Assembly (NCBI GenBank): GCA_022828595.1 | Contig: JAKGHH010000006.1 | Span: 13,760,499 to 13,824,498 of the forward strand | Direction of reading: 5' to 3' | Length of the DNA: 64,000 bases | Origin: Nelumbo lutea | Lineage: Eukaryota > Streptophyta > Magnoliopsida > Proteales > Nelumbonaceae | Part shown: piece by piece, positions 1 through 10,860 of the stretch | How the letters are laid out: each line of letters starts with the position of its first letter | Numbering within the stretch: position 1 is the stretch's first letter | The notes under the pieces: model-generated | What the model saw: the letters and a program-made list of their open reading frames with translations, nothing else | What the model was told of the DNA's origin: nothing | Database searches by the model: none | Translations under genes and position numbers: made by a program

Positions 1-269
1 GGCATGTTTTAAAGTGATTGTCGTGGTTCGATCGGGCATCCATAATGTAGGAGATGGATCAAAGAAGGGACGGAGCAAAAATCGGGTGCTAGCAATTGTC
101 CCCTTTGTTGAAAGTAGCGAGCTGTTGAACAACAAAGAAAAAGAAGCACCTAGAGGTTTTTGTAAGGGACAAGAGGTTAGGGTAGGAAATTTTGCTGCTG
201 GAATTTTGGTTAAGGTCAAAGTTGATATGGTGTAATACCCTTGCTTGGAAGGCATAGTAGCATCCCATG
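1..269. other. No recognisable feature
   Basis: A short open frame runs from 14 to 235 on the plus strand, but its translation matches no family I know and has no recognisable motif. The stretch is taken as non-coding sequence flanking the adjacent MITE-like element. Confidence 0.4.
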
Positions 270-749
270 TAGGGGTGGCCACGAGCCAAGCTCTTCATGA
301 GCTACTTGAGCTCAGCTCGTGAAAACCTTGGCTTAGCTCGGTTTCAATCAAGCTTTGAGCCAAGCTCGAGCCCAATTTATAGGCTCGATTTATAAATGAG
401 CTATGCTCGAGCCTAATAGAGCCTCGTGAGCTGAGCTCGAATATATGTATATATATAATAAAATTATAAAAATAATATATATATATATATATTAAAAATG
501 TCATAATTATTAATTTTTAAATATCAAATAAAAAATATTTTTTGTGTTATGATTTTTTATTTTTATAAAACATATTTTCTCAAATTGAGCTTGAGCCGAG
601 CCGAGCTTGAGCTTATGAGTTTTTGACTCGAGTTGAGCAAGCTCAATGTTCTAGCTTGAACAGAGCTTGAGCTCGAGTCGCATATAACCTTGGCGAGCCA
701 TATTCGAGCCTCATACTATTCGGCTTGATTCGACTCGAATCTACCCCTA
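270..749. mobile_element. hAT-type non-autonomous element (MITE-like)
   Basis: The element opens with TAGGGGTGG and closes with the inverse CTACCCCTA, a terminal pair typical of plant hAT elements. The subterminal regions are built from reiterated GAGCTCGAGC and GCTTGAGC motifs in both orientations, with an AT-rich centre (about 440-560). There is no coding capacity. The 8-bp flanks (ATCCCATG and ATCCAGGC) share only four positions, so a target-site duplication is eroded or absent. Superfamily assignment rests on the termini only. Confidence 0.6.
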
Positions 750-929
750 ATCCAGGCCTTAATAGGCAAATGCAACTATCACGCAAACAATAAAGCAGTG
801 TTATTCTAAAAGAAGTCATTAATTCTTTTGTTCTTTTTTTTTGTTCTTGTTTCTTATTGGCAACTTTGATCAATTGACTTGATTTTAGTTTCAGCCTTAT
901 CTTAAGCTTTTCTAGGGATGGATTATATT

Positions 930-2390
930 TTTTATACCTAATACATTGATTTGGTTTGGTTGTTTAATGATTTGATTTCACTTGATGATTAGATTGACTT
1001 AGATTTTGGATATCCTAATTCTTTATTTTTCTTCTACATTTTCTCTTCATTTTTAATAATTTTTATCTTTTCTAACTAGATTTGATAATTTTGAAATTAA
1101 CGATTTGAATACTTGTGACTTTGGGAAACCTGATTTTGAATTTTATCATCTAACGAATTTTGATATTTGATGAGGCTTATTCTTGATTTTTGGTAACTTG
1201 GATATTTGGTGATTTTATTTAATTTGACAATTAGATTAATTTAATTTGATAAATTTGATTTTTGATATTTGATAGTTTTGATAACTTTTTCTTTTTATAT
1301 TCAATGACCTTATTTTGATAATTTTGAGGTTTGTTATTTGATGAATTTGATAACTTTGATATTTGATGATTTTGATTTGATAATTTCGAACTTCATAACT
1401 TTGACATTTGATGATTCGATTATTTTTTATGGATTTGATATTTTGATTTTTGATTTTTGATATTTTATAACTTAGATGAGTTTGTTAATTTTGATATTTG
1501 ATGATTTGACTTTGATTTTTTTGATATTTGATTTTTGATGAGTATGATAACTTTTATATTTCATGATTTGATTTTGACTTTTGATATTTGATAAGTTTGG
1601 TATTTGATGGTTTGATGAACTTGATAATTTTGATATTTGATGAATTTGATACTTTGATATTTGATGATATGATTTTGATTCGATATTTGATGATTTGATG
1701 AGTTTGATAAATTTGATATTTGATGATTTGATTTTTACTATTGATATTTGACCTTTGATGAGTTTGATTTCTTCGATATTTGATGATTTGATTTGATTAT
1801 TTGGTGATTTGATAATTTTGATATTTGATAAATTTGATTATTTGATTTTGATATTTGATGAGTTTGATGTGTTTTATATTTGGTGATTTGATTTTGATTT
1901 GATAATTTTGATATTTGATGAATTTGATAATATGATTTTGATATTTGATGAGTTTTATGTTTGATGATTTGATTTTGATTTTTCGATATTTGATTGTTTG
2001 ATGATTTGATAATTTTGATATTTGATGAATTTGTTGAGTTTGATATTTGATGATTTTGATATTTGACAATTTTTATATTTGATGAATTTGATATTTGATA
2101 TTTGATATTTGATGATTTGATATTGATTTTGATTTGATTTTTGATGATTTGATAATTTTCATATTTGATGAATTTGATGATTTGGTATTTGATATTTGAC
2201 GAGTTTGATATTTTATGATTTTATTTTGACTTGACATTTGATGAATTTGACATTTGACGTTTGATATTTGATGATTTGATATTTTGATATTTGATATTTG
2301 ATGATTTTAATAATTTTAATATTTGATTATTTGAATTTTTTTATGAATTTGATAAATTTGATCTTTGATGATGGCATTTGATTTTTTTGG
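930..2390. repeat. Degenerate TTTGAT-rich tandem repeat, about 1.45 kb
   Basis: The stretch is a long array of imperfect units around TTTGATATTTGATGA, with variants such as TTTGATGATTTGAT and TTTTGATTTTTGAT. Unit lengths vary, so it looks like slippage plus point decay rather than a clean satellite. It directly follows the end of the minus-strand Tat/Ogre pol (about position 2470), where that element's 3' untranslated region should lie. Plant Tat/Ogre elements are known for hypervariable tandem repeats in the 3' UTR, so I read it as part of that element. The open frame 1797-2069 on the minus strand is a by-product of the repeat. Confidence 0.75.
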
Positions 2391-2469
2391 ATTTTTTTAT
2401 TTTTATTATTTATTTTGGAAGAATGTTGTGGGTGCATAACCTTAGAAGAGGGGTGAGGTCAAGGTTACA

Positions 2470-2931
2470 ATTTAGCATAGTACGTTTTCACTTGATCTAA
2501 GTTTATTGGCTGTAGGAGGTCTCCATTATCTATTCTATTGAGTATTAGTGATCCTCTAGATATATAACCTCTTTTTAACAATGTAAGGACCTTCATAGGT
2601 GGGAGTGAACTTGCCCCTTATTTCTGGCTGATTTGCAATGGCTCTTTTGAGTAGTAATTCACCTAGCTACACGTCTTAGGGCTGTTCGCTTTTGATAGGC
2701 TCAAGTATGGGCCATAGCTTTCAGTCATGCTTCATCTAAGAATGCCAAATGCCTAGAACGTTCTTGGACCCAACCTGTCTTTGGGATCTCTAACCATAAT
2801 ATCACACACAAAGATGACACTTCAACTTCTGCTGGTAGGATTGCCTCCATGCCATACACCAAAGAATATGGCGTTGCCCCAGTTGATGTCCTGATTGACA
2901 TGCGGTAAGCCAAAAGAGCATATTGTAACAT
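2470..2931 (-). pseudogene. Tat/Ogre integrase C-terminal part (broken)
   Basis: The minus strand encodes the end of the integrase. An RMSIRTSTGATPYSLVYGME-type stretch is the conserved segment after the catalytic core. Around 2590 comes GKFTPTYEGPYIVKK, the usual C-terminal beta-barrel region, and near 2480 a QPINLDQVKTYYAKL-like tail. Several stops and frame changes lie between these pieces. The pol reading ends close to 2470, where the AT-rich repeat region begins. Confidence 0.75.
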
Positions 2932-2945
2932 GTCCTGCCAAGACT

Positions 2946-3323
2946 TTAGGTAAGAGACATATTCTTAAGAATTTTTTCAATGTTCTTGTTTGCAACCTCT
3001 ACTACTCCATTCATTTGAGGTCGATAAGGGGATGAACACAACTGCTTAATCTTGAAATGATTGTAGAGGGTTGTGTCTTCGTTTGCAATGGAAAATTTTC
3101 CATTATCTGAGATGATCTTGCAAGGTGATCTATATCTAGCAACAATGTTTCTCTTGATAAATTGAACTATTTTGGTCATTGTTGGGCGGTCTATGGACAT
3201 TGCTTTTACCCACTTAGTGAAATAATCAATGGCGACCAAGATGAACTTATGCCCATTTGTTGCAGGTTGCAGTGGATCGACCATGTCAAATGCCCATAAC
3301 ATTTTTGCACATGTTGACAACAA
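2946..3323 (-). pseudogene. Tat/Ogre integrase catalytic core (broken)
   Basis: This is an rve-type DDE integrase core, which joins element cDNA to host DNA. It contains DMVDPLQPATNGHKFILVAI followed by DYFTKWVKA, carrying the first catalytic Asp region, and IISDNGKFS with the second Asp. The third acidic position falls in the stretch after YRPQMNGVVEVANK, where the family has NGAVEAANK. The normal KGW/GGLDVVG lead-in is shifted out of frame relative to the upstream zinc-binding part. It reads continuously for 125 codons but is cut from its neighbours by frameshifts. Confidence 0.8.
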
Positions 3324-3616
3324 TCTTCATCCATTGTGATCCAATAAAATCCCATTTGGAGCAATTTTTTGGCCAACATATGTTCATTCATGTGAGGGCC
3401 ACATATGCCACCATGTACCTCTTCCATCTTTCTTTGTGCTTCTTCATCTAAACATATAAACCAAGTTAATCCTGGTGACTTTCGATACAATACCCCTCTT
3501 GTTATAATGAAATGCCTTACTGGCGTAGTTATAGTTCTTCTCACCTTGGGATCTACTCCTTTTGATCTAAACATCTCAAGATCTACACCTTGGCCTAGTT
3601 CATCTAAACATCTCAA
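3206..3616 (-). pseudogene. Tat/Ogre integrase zinc-binding part (broken)
   Basis: The minus strand encodes the N-terminal H2C2 zinc-binding region: LYRKSPGLTWFICLDEEAQ, EEVHGGICGPHMNEHMLAKK, GFYWITMDEDCCQHVQKC. His residues in EVHGG and PHMN and the paired Cys in HVQKC form the HHCC site. The frame then slips before the catalytic core, so the two integrase parts overlap in different frames at 3206-3323. Confidence 0.75.
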
Positions 3617-4150
3617 CCAAGTTTACCACCTGACTCTTTATCTTCTATTGTGATTGCTAATATGTTGCTCATGTAGGTGGGCTCACTATCCCAACTTAAA
3701 TCAATTGGTTCTATCGCCATGTCAGGAGGTAAACACATGACTGATCCAAGGGAGGCTAAAGCATCTGCAAAGCGATTGTCATCTCTAGGTAGGTAATTGA
3801 AGGAGATGTACTTAAACTTTTTGATCAACTCCTTGAGACAGTTATAATACAATGCTAGTCGCTCATCCTGTACTTCCTAATCACCCTTGGCTTAACTAAT
3901 GACCAAGAAATAGTCCCCATAAATTCCCAATTCATCGATGCCCCAGTCTAGTCCCATTTGGACTAATCTTATGCATGCTTCCCATTCACATGTATTATTG
4001 GTGTTGAGAAAGTCCAAGTAAATAGATAAAGGAAAGTAGGTGCCTTGAGGGTCCACAAGGATCATTCTCACTCCTCATCAACTTTGGTTTGATGCTTCAT
4101 CAAAGTCTGCCTTCCACCTTTGCCCCACTTGTATTTCCAAAATGGGAAAT
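3613..4150 (-). pseudogene. Second, archaeal-type RNase H of the Tat element (broken)
   Basis: The minus strand reads FDEASNQS, then GVRMILVDPQGTYFPLSIYL, TNNTCEWEACIRLVQMGLDW, IYGDYFLVIS, and ends with PRDDNRFADALASLGS. This is the extra RNase H found between pol RNase H and integrase in plant Tat/Ogre elements, related to host and archaeal type I enzymes. The acidic residues in FDEAS, CEWEA and YGDYF fall at the catalytic positions. Two stop codons follow FDEASNQS and another follows VIS. Assignment comes from known family order and motif spelling, not from a search. Confidence 0.7.
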
Positions 4151-4189
4151 TTGTTGGGATTGCATTATATTCCAAGGTGGGGTTATTAG

Positions 4190-4936
4190 CTAAATAATTT
4201 GCAATGGCCTACCCTTTGATTGTCTTTTGTGTCGCATACTTGATATCATATTCAGAAATGAGCATGAGCCAATGGGAGACTCGACTTGTAGTTGCAAATC
4301 TCTTGAACAAATACTTGATGGGGTCTATTCTAGAAATGAGCAACACCGAATGAGCTAATAAGTAATGACATAGCTTTTGTCAGGACTAAACGAGTGCTAG
4401 ACATGTTTTTTTCTTGCATAGCGTACCTTGTCTCATAGTCACAAAATCTCTTACTTAAGTAATAAATGGCTCTGTCCTTTTTACCCGTCTCATCATGCTG
4501 CTCTAGTATGCATCCAATGAAATATTCCTGTACTGACAAATACATAAGCAAGGGTTCCCCAAGCCTAGGGGGAGCTAATACTGGTTGATTGGTCAGGTAC
4601 TCCTTAATTTTGTCAAATGCTTCTTGATAGTCTTCATTCCATTTCACTAGGGTATTCTTCCTTAGCAACTTGAAAATTGGTTCACATATTGGTGTAAGTT
4701 GCGTGATGAATATACAGATATATTGTAATCTTCCCAAACGCTTCTAATTTCCTTTTCTGTTTGGGAAGGAGGCATCTTAACAATTGCTTAGACCTTAGCA
4801 TAGTCAATCTCAATCCCCTTTTGACTAACAGTAAAGCACAATGCATGTCTGGGGATTTAACCTAAGGTGGAATTTCCAGAGCCTTTCGAAGAGCTTCCTA
4901 AGATTCTTTAGATGATTCTCTACCTTTATAGACTTA
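4190..4936 (-). pseudogene. Tat/Ogre RT C-terminal end and RNase H (broken)
   Basis: Starting at the insertion junction, the minus strand continues the RT after its active site (AKS...), then reads GRLQYICIFITQLTPICEPI, WNEDYQEAFDKIKEYLT, PVLAPPRLGEPLLMYL, AIYYLSKRF and finally ISEYDIKYATQKTIKG. These are the thumb/connection and the normal gypsy RNase H, which removes RNA from the hybrid. Frames change near 4737 and 4330. The piece resumes the RT that stops at 14.55 kb. Confidence 0.8.
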
Positions 4937-4941
4937 GCAAT
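4937..4941. other. Left target-site duplication of the Athila element
   Basis: GCAAT precedes the left LTR, and TCAAC (14547-14551) follows the right LTR. They share three of five bases. A GCAAC original with one change on each side would restore the minus-strand RT reading of the host element, which supports this being the duplicated site. Confidence 0.6.
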
Positions 4942-6423
4942 TGATGTGTGCGCAAGCTACACAATGTTTCCATTGTTTTGTGCATGGTTTTGATGATAAT
5001 TTGCATGATTTTTCACCCTAATTGAGAATGATTTCAGGAATTCAAGAGTGTGGACCGGCTTAGGGGGAAGATAGCATAAAACCATGTTGAGAGAGAAAAT
5101 GTGGAAGCAATTCGGCCCATTTAGAAGACAGGCCCAACCAAGAGTCACAAGGAGGACACTTTCAACCCATAAAAAAGCAAAGCCCCATGGGGGATACCAA
5201 GAAGAGAGCCCAGCTGAGACTCATCCAAGGGAGACCTTTCGGCCCACCAAGTGGGAGGCCCAAGTGCAGCCCAAGTTGCAGCCCAAGGGGTCCTAAAGGT
5301 GGCTACCTTTTAGAAGAGAAGGCTGAAGAGAAAAGTATAAAAGGAGAAGAGAAAGGGGAGAAAAGGGTTCGAACCCCCAAAAGGAGAAAGGAGAGAAGAG
5401 AGGCGCGAGAAAGGAGAAAAGAGAAGTTCTAGAGGAAGAAGAAGGTTGCTGAATGTGAATTGGAGGAGGATCACATCCAAGAAAGTGAAGAGAAAAGGGT
5501 TCGAACCCCCAAAAGGAGAAAGGAGAGAAGAGAAGCGTGAGAAAGGAGAAAAGAGAAGATCTAGAGGAAGAAGAAGGTTGCTGAATGTGAATTAGAGGAG
5601 GATCACATCCAAGAAAGTGAAGATTGAAGCAGAATTCTAGGTTGTCTTCTTCTTTGGTTTTGTGCAATTGGTAACCGAATTTAACTAGGATTTCATGCAA
5701 TTTTGTCAATTAATTTCTCTTTCTTGCTAGAATTCGAACCATGATTGATGATGCTTCAGATCTGTAATTAGTTCTCTAGGGTTATTCGATTGATTGGATT
5801 CATTCAGGATGTTTCTTGGTTAGGGTTTTAATTGTTAGAACAGTCTTGGCCGAATTGTTCTTGATTCTTGGATTGTCTGAATTGCTTGAGAAAGAATTTA
5901 GGTAATCGGATCTACTAATCAAAAACCGAATCTAACACATCTTAGAGATAATTTGTGTGATTCGGTTGGTGTTCATTCAAATCTGAATTGATGCCCTTCA
6001 AATTGCTTGCTCTTAATGCATCCATGGGGATTAAATTCTTGATAGAGATATAAGAATTGTCACCCATGGGTAGGATGAGTTGTGCTCGAGAGAGGATGCT
6101 CATGCCATTAGGGTTTCACCAAAACATGGCTAAATCCCAATTCAATTGAATAACTTCATGAATTAATTGTTGGACCGAATCTGTTAGTGTTCTTATACAA
6201 CATTGTTTCTCTCTACATGAAGGTGGTTTGATCCAAATTGATTAGGTTATTTTGCTAGTTAGGAATTCAGATTTTGATTAGGTTAAGAATTCGGTTTATC
6301 AGATAACAATTGATTGATTTATTACTAGTAGTTGTAGGATAAATCCTCATGGGAACGATACTCTATTCATCACTTTATTACTTGATCGGCTAGTGCACTT
6401 GCTAGTGTAAGCAATACGCATCA
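4942..6423 (+). repeat. 5' LTR of the Athila element (1,482 bp)
   Basis: It starts TGATGTGTGCGCAAGC and ends GCAATACGCATCA, so the ends form the short inverted repeat TGATG/CATCA. Compared with the right LTR it has an internal 132-bp tandem duplication (5358-5489 and 5490-5621) in the purine-rich GAGAAAAGGG region. It also keeps about 80 bp (around 5115-5205) that the right LTR lacks. The minus-strand frame 5293-5709 is an artefact of this purine-rich segment. Confidence 0.9.
5358..5621. repeat. 132-bp tandem duplication inside the left LTR
   Basis: Both units begin GAGAAAAGGGTTCGAACCCC and end with the ATCCAAGAAAGTGAA segment. The two differ at only a few positions (for example GGCGCGAG versus AGCGTGAG). 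The right LTR has one unit (about 13622-13755), so the duplication arose after or during insertion of this copy. Confidence 0.88.
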
Positions 6424-6429
6424 TGTTTT

Positions 6430-6447
6430 TGGCACCGTTGCTGGGGA
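6430..6447 (+). other. Primer binding site, tRNA-Asp type
   Basis: TGGCACCGTTGCTGGGGA lies seven bases after the 5' LTR. It complements the 3' end of plant tRNA-Asp(GTC), for which the perfect site is TGGCGCCGTTGCCGGGGA, with two transitions. tRNA-Asp priming is typical of Athila and Tat elements. Confidence 0.85.
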
Positions 6448-6772
6448 TTTTATTACAACAATATTAAGAACCATTAGCCATTGTTAATCTGATTTTAATT
6501 CTGTATATTATGTTTCTGATCAGTGTATATTAGCCTCCACTGCTGATAAGTACTTTACTTTCCTCTTGCTCATTGTCTTGTTTGATTTTCTTTTTTTTCT
6601 TGGTAATATTTAGTTTTCTTGGTTTGGTAGATTGCTTTTTTGATATGTGTATACTAGCCTCTTTATGACTTTGACTTGTATAGTTCATGACACGTAGAAG
6701 TGAAACAGAGAGCATCACCTACGATCCCAAGATTGAAAGAACTCTCATAGCCGCCTTAGAGCTTTTGGGTAA

Positions 6773-8110
6773 GTGAGAGCTAAAATTAAAGAGATGGCTG
6801 AACCAAGAACCATGATGGACTATGCCAAACCAACCCTCACCGGGGCTGCTTCAAGCATTGTGAGACCAGCTATAGTTGCCAACAACTTTGAGATCAAACC
6901 AGCCATCATTCAGATGATACAAAACACTGTTCAGTTCTACAGCATGGCTCATGAAGATCTGAACACTCACATCGCCAACTTCTTGGAAATTTGTGATACA
7001 TTCAAGTACAATGGGGTGAGTGATGATGCGGTGAGGCTCAGATTGTTCCCATTCTCATTGAAGGACAAAACCAAGACTTGGCTGAATTCTTTGCCGACTG
7101 GATCTATAACAACATGGGATGAAATGTTTAGCCGATTCCTCTCCAAGTATTTTCCTTCGTTCTAAATAACAAAGATGAGGAATGACATCACCACTTTCTT
7201 TCAGCAAGACGGAGAGTCATTGTATGAGTCATGGGAGCATTACAAGGAGCTGTTGAGGAAGGTCCCTCATCATGGATTTCCCGTATGGCTGCAAGTCCAA
7301 ACCTTCTATAATGGGCTAACCAAAGCCAACAAGACCATTATGGATGCTGCAACTAGGGGTTCCATCAATAACAAAACCCCTGAAGTTGCCCATGCACTCA
7401 TAGAGGAGATGGCTGCAAACAACTACCAATGGCATTCCGAGAGAGCACAAGTTAGGAGACAGTCCGGACTTCACAATGTGGACACCTATACAGCCATATC
7501 TGCACAAATCAGTGCACTCAGCAAGAAGATAGATGAGATGCAGATAGCGGCCATGCATGTTCAGACCATGACTTGTGAATGGTGTGGGGGAGGTCATATT
7601 AGCATTGAATGTCAAGTTGAAAATCAGTTTGTGCAGTCCCCTGAGAAGGTAGACTTTGTTGGTAACTTGCAATGGCAACAAGGCAATCAGTACCCTCGTG
7701 CCTTTAACCCCGGATGGAGCAACCACCCGAATTAGTCTTGGCCAAATCAAAATGTGGTGAAACCCTTCCCCCAAAACTTCAATCAGTCGGAAAAAAACAA
7801 ACCTAGAGGAGTTGATGATCAAGTTCATAACAAGTGCAGAAACAAGATTTTAGAACCAAGAAGCATCAATCAAGAACTTGGAGAATCAAGTTGGGCAATT
7901 GGCATAAATGATATTAGATAGAGTACCGGGCATTCTACCCAACAATACCGAAGTGAATCCAAGAGAGCAAGTGCAGGATATCACTTTAAGGAGTGGTAAG
8001 GAGCTGCAAGAAGTGGAGAAGAATGCAAGGGCTAAAGACAAGGTGGATGCAACCCTTGAAACTGAAAAGGAGGAAGAGCAAGCTGATCCAAAGAAGGAAA
8101 AAATCCAATA
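6773..8110 (+). pseudogene. Athila gag (broken)
   Basis: Structural gag protein that would form the particle and bind element RNA. The retrotransposon-gag core reads AHEDLNTHIANFLEICDTF, LKDKTKTWLNSLPTGSITTW and FLSKYFPS, followed by EDLYE-type residues and a CX2CX3HX4C zinc knuckle (CEWCGGGHISIEC, 7574-7612). The tail holds LPNNTEVNPREQVQDITLRS, the usual linker before the protease. Stops at 7163-7165 (TAA), 7733-7735 (TAG) and 8109-8111 (TAG) split it. No start context is defined; the first Met of the open part is at 6773, but homologous residues may begin further upstream. Confidence 0.85.
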
Positions 8111-8150
8111 GCCACAAGTACCGTTTTCAAATAGGTTAAAGCAACACAAA

Positions 8151-8804
8151 TTGGAAAATAAATTCAATAAGTTTCTTGAAGTGTTTAAGACTTTACATAT
8201 TAATATCCCTTTTGCTGATGCTTTCGCCCAAATGCCACATTATGCAAAGTTCTTGAAAGAGATATTGGCAAACAAAAGGAAACTGGGAAATGTGGCTACA
8301 GTTGCACTAAATGAAGAGTGCTCAGGAATCCTCCTCAACAAGTTGCCTCAGAAACTGAAAGATCCTGGGAGTTTCACTATCCCTTGCACTATAGGCAGTT
8401 TGAAAATTGATAAGGCATTGTGTGATTTAGGAGCTAGGCAGTTTGAAAATTGATAAGGCATTGTGTGATTTAGCACTATAGGAGTTTCACTATCCCTTGC
8501 ACTATAGTTAGTTTGAAACTTGATGCCATATTCAGTTTTCAATAAATTGGGATTGGGTGAACCCCAACCCACTAGAGTTGCATTGCAGTTAGCTGATAGA
8601 TCCATTAAGCATCATAGGGGAATCATAGAAGATGTACTTGTTGAACTTGATAAGTTCATCTTTCTAGTTGATTTTGTTGTGTTAGACATGCAAGAGGATG
8701 TTGATGTCCCTCTTATCCTAGGGAGACCTTTCCTAGCTACAAGGAAGGCAATGGTTGATGTCCAACAAGGGAACTCAGCCTTAGGATTCAAGATGAGGAA
8801 ATAA
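8151..8804 (+). pseudogene. Athila aspartic protease (broken)
   Basis: The reading runs NKFLEVFKTLHINIPFADAF, QMPHYAKFLKEIL, then PCTIGSLKIDKALCDLGA, where the Asp-containing active-site loop CDLGAS lies. At exactly this point a scrambled duplication (8366-8520) breaks the frame. The second half resumes with MPYSVFNKLGLGEPQPTRV, ADRSIKHHRGIIEDVLV and DVPLILGRPFLATRKAMVDV, and a TAA closes it at 8802-8804. It cannot give a working protease. Confidence 0.85.
8366..8520. repeat. Scrambled micro-duplication at the protease active site
   Basis: A 38-bp unit starting AGGCAGTTTGAAAATTGATA occurs at 8393-8430 and again, identical, at 8436-8473. A 27-bp unit starting GGAGTTTCACTATCCC occurs at 8368-8394 and 8481-8507. 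A third, decayed copy of AGTTTGAAA-TTGAT follows at 8509. The order A-B-B-A-B' points to repeated template switching. Confidence 0.9.
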
Positions 8805-9037
8805 TTTTTAAAATGTCTGATGCTATGAAACATGCACCTTCTAGTGATGATTCTTGTTACATGATTGATGTTATTGATTATGCGGTTGATGATTGCTTTC
8901 AGGTTTGCAGGTTGGCCAATCCCCTTGAGCTATGCATACAAGATGGAGAAGCTACAATGGGAGAAAATGAAGAGATTCAAAGCATGGCAGCATACCTGAA
9001 TGGCAATCCACAGTTTCAAGGGAAATAATTCCTCAAG

Positions 9038-9942
9038 TTGGAGAGCTTGGATAGACCACCAATGCCAAAAAGCAAGCCTTCAACTCAAGAGCCACCCACC
9101 CTTGAGCTAAAGCAACTTCCACCGCATTTGGAGTATGCTTTCTTAGAGGCACCGTCAGCCCTACCGGTGATCATATCAACAACATTGACCCAATTACAAA
9201 AAGAAAAACTGTTGATGGTGTTACGGGAACAAAAGACAAATTTGGCTTGGAAGGTAGCCGACATTAAGGGCATCAACCCATTTATATGCACGCACAAATT
9301 CTGATGGAAGATGGAATCAAGCCCTCGGTTCAGCCCCAAAGATGCCTGAACCCGAATATGAAAGAGGTGGTGAAGGCTGAAGTCATTAAGTTGCAAGATG
9401 CCTGGTATCATTTATCCTATCTCAAACAATTCATGGGTGAGCCTCGTGCAAGTAGTGCCAAAAAAAGGTGGCATGACCATAGTACCGAATGCAAGGAATG
9501 AATTCATACCGACTAGGACTGTCACTGGGTGGCGAGTGTGCATTGATTACAGAAAATTGAGTGAAGCCACATGCAAGGATCATTTCCCTCTCCCTTTCAT
9601 TAACCAAATGCTAGAGAGGCTAGCCGGACATGAGTATTATTGTTTCTTGGATGGGTATTCAGGTTATAATCAGATTCCAATTTCACTAGAAGATCAGGAG
9701 AAGACCACCTTCACTTGCCCCTACGGTACCTTTTCCTATAGGAGGATGCCATTCGGGTTATGCAATGCTCCAACAACTTTTCAGAGGTGTATGATGGCAA
9801 TATTTTCTGATATGGTTGAGAAGTTTATGGAGGTCTTCATGGACGATTTCTCAGTCTTTGGTTCTTCATTTGATGTATGTTTGAATAACCTAGAGAAGGT
9901 ACTAAAGCGGTACAAGGACACACATCTAGTACTGAATTGAGA
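9038..9942 (+). pseudogene. Athila reverse transcriptase (broken)
   Basis: Reverse transcriptase that would copy element RNA into cDNA. The lead-in PPTLELKQLPPHLEYAF and LPVIISTTLTQLQKEKLL is followed by PSVQPQRCLNPNMKEVVKAE, VPKKGGMTIVPN, GWRVCIDYRKLSEATCKDHF, LDGYSGYNQIPIS, PFGLCNAPTTFQRCM and the catalytic box FMDD (9836-9847), all recognisable. Frame changes occur near 9302 and 9400. A TGA at 9938-9940 replaces the Trp expected before EKCHFMV. The catalytic Asp pair is intact, but the frame is not. Confidence 0.92.
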
Positions 9943-10860
9943 GAAGTGCCATTTCATGGTGCAAGAAGGCATTGTTCTTGGGCATAAGATTTCATAGAGA
10001 GGTATTGAGGTTGATAGAGCCAAGGTGGAGACAATTGAGAAGTTGCCACCACCAACATCCGTCCGATCTATGAGAAGCTTCTTAGGACATGTTGGGTTCT
10101 ATAGAAGATTTATCAAGGATTTTTCCAAGATAGCTAAGCCATTGTCCACTTTTCTTCAGAAAGATGTGCCCTTCGAGTTCACAAACGAATGCCTACAAGC
10201 GTTCAACATCCTAAAAAACAAGTTGATCAATGCCCCAATCATTATAGCATCGGATTGGACACTTCCTTTTGAGCTGATGCATGATGCGAGTGATTCAACA
10301 GTGGAAGCTGTTCTAGGGCAAAGAATGAACAAACACTTTCAACTAATCTATTATGCTAGCAGAACCTTGAATAGAGCTCAACAGAATTACACCACAATAG
10401 AAAAGGAACTACTAGCAGTAATCTTTGCTTTTGATAAGTTTCGTTCATATCTAATTTTGTCCAAAGTCATTATGTATACAGATCACTCGGCATTAAGACA
10501 CCTACTCGCAAAGAAGGATGCAAAATCGAGGCTGATTAGGTGGATCCTATTGCTGCAAGAGTTTGATGTTGAGATCCGTGACAAGAAAGGTACCGAGAAC
10601 CTAGCTACTAATCATCTTACCCGGCTAGAGAATGCGGATTTAGAAGAGAAGACAATCAACACCATCCGAGAGGAGTTTCCGGATGAACAATTCTACTCCA
10701 TTCAGGTAGATGCATCACCTTGGTATGCTGATTTTGCAAATTATCTAGTTGGACATGTTATCCTTCCTCATCTTTCATATCAGAAGAGGAAGAAATTCTT
10801 CTCTGATGTGAAACACTATTTGCGGAAGGATCCATTTTTGTACAAACTATGTACAGATTA
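9943..10860 (+). pseudogene. Athila RT connection and RNase H (broken)
   Basis: A long clean frame from 10025 reads [23 protein letters not shown] in the RNase H opening ([16 protein letters not shown]), [40 protein letters not shown] and [20 protein letters not shown]. These are the family's RNase H landmarks; the usual DHLSRL is NHLTRL here. A TAG at 9994-9996 and a TAG at 10859-10861 (Gln position in CTDQIIRRC) bound it. Confidence 0.9.

Noticed and set aside
1797..2069. 90-codon minus-strand frame rich in Ile, Lys, Asn and Gln
   Set aside because: It is the translation of the TTTGAT repeat array. The periodic residues follow the DNA repeat.
5293..5709. 138-codon minus-strand frame with duplicated Ser/Phe-rich blocks
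   Set aside because: It lies wholly in the Athila LTR, and its internal repeat is the 132-bp LTR duplication. No protein family fits.
7316..7828. 170-codon minus-strand frame
   Set aside because: It is antisense to the Athila gag, whose plus-strand reading is clear.
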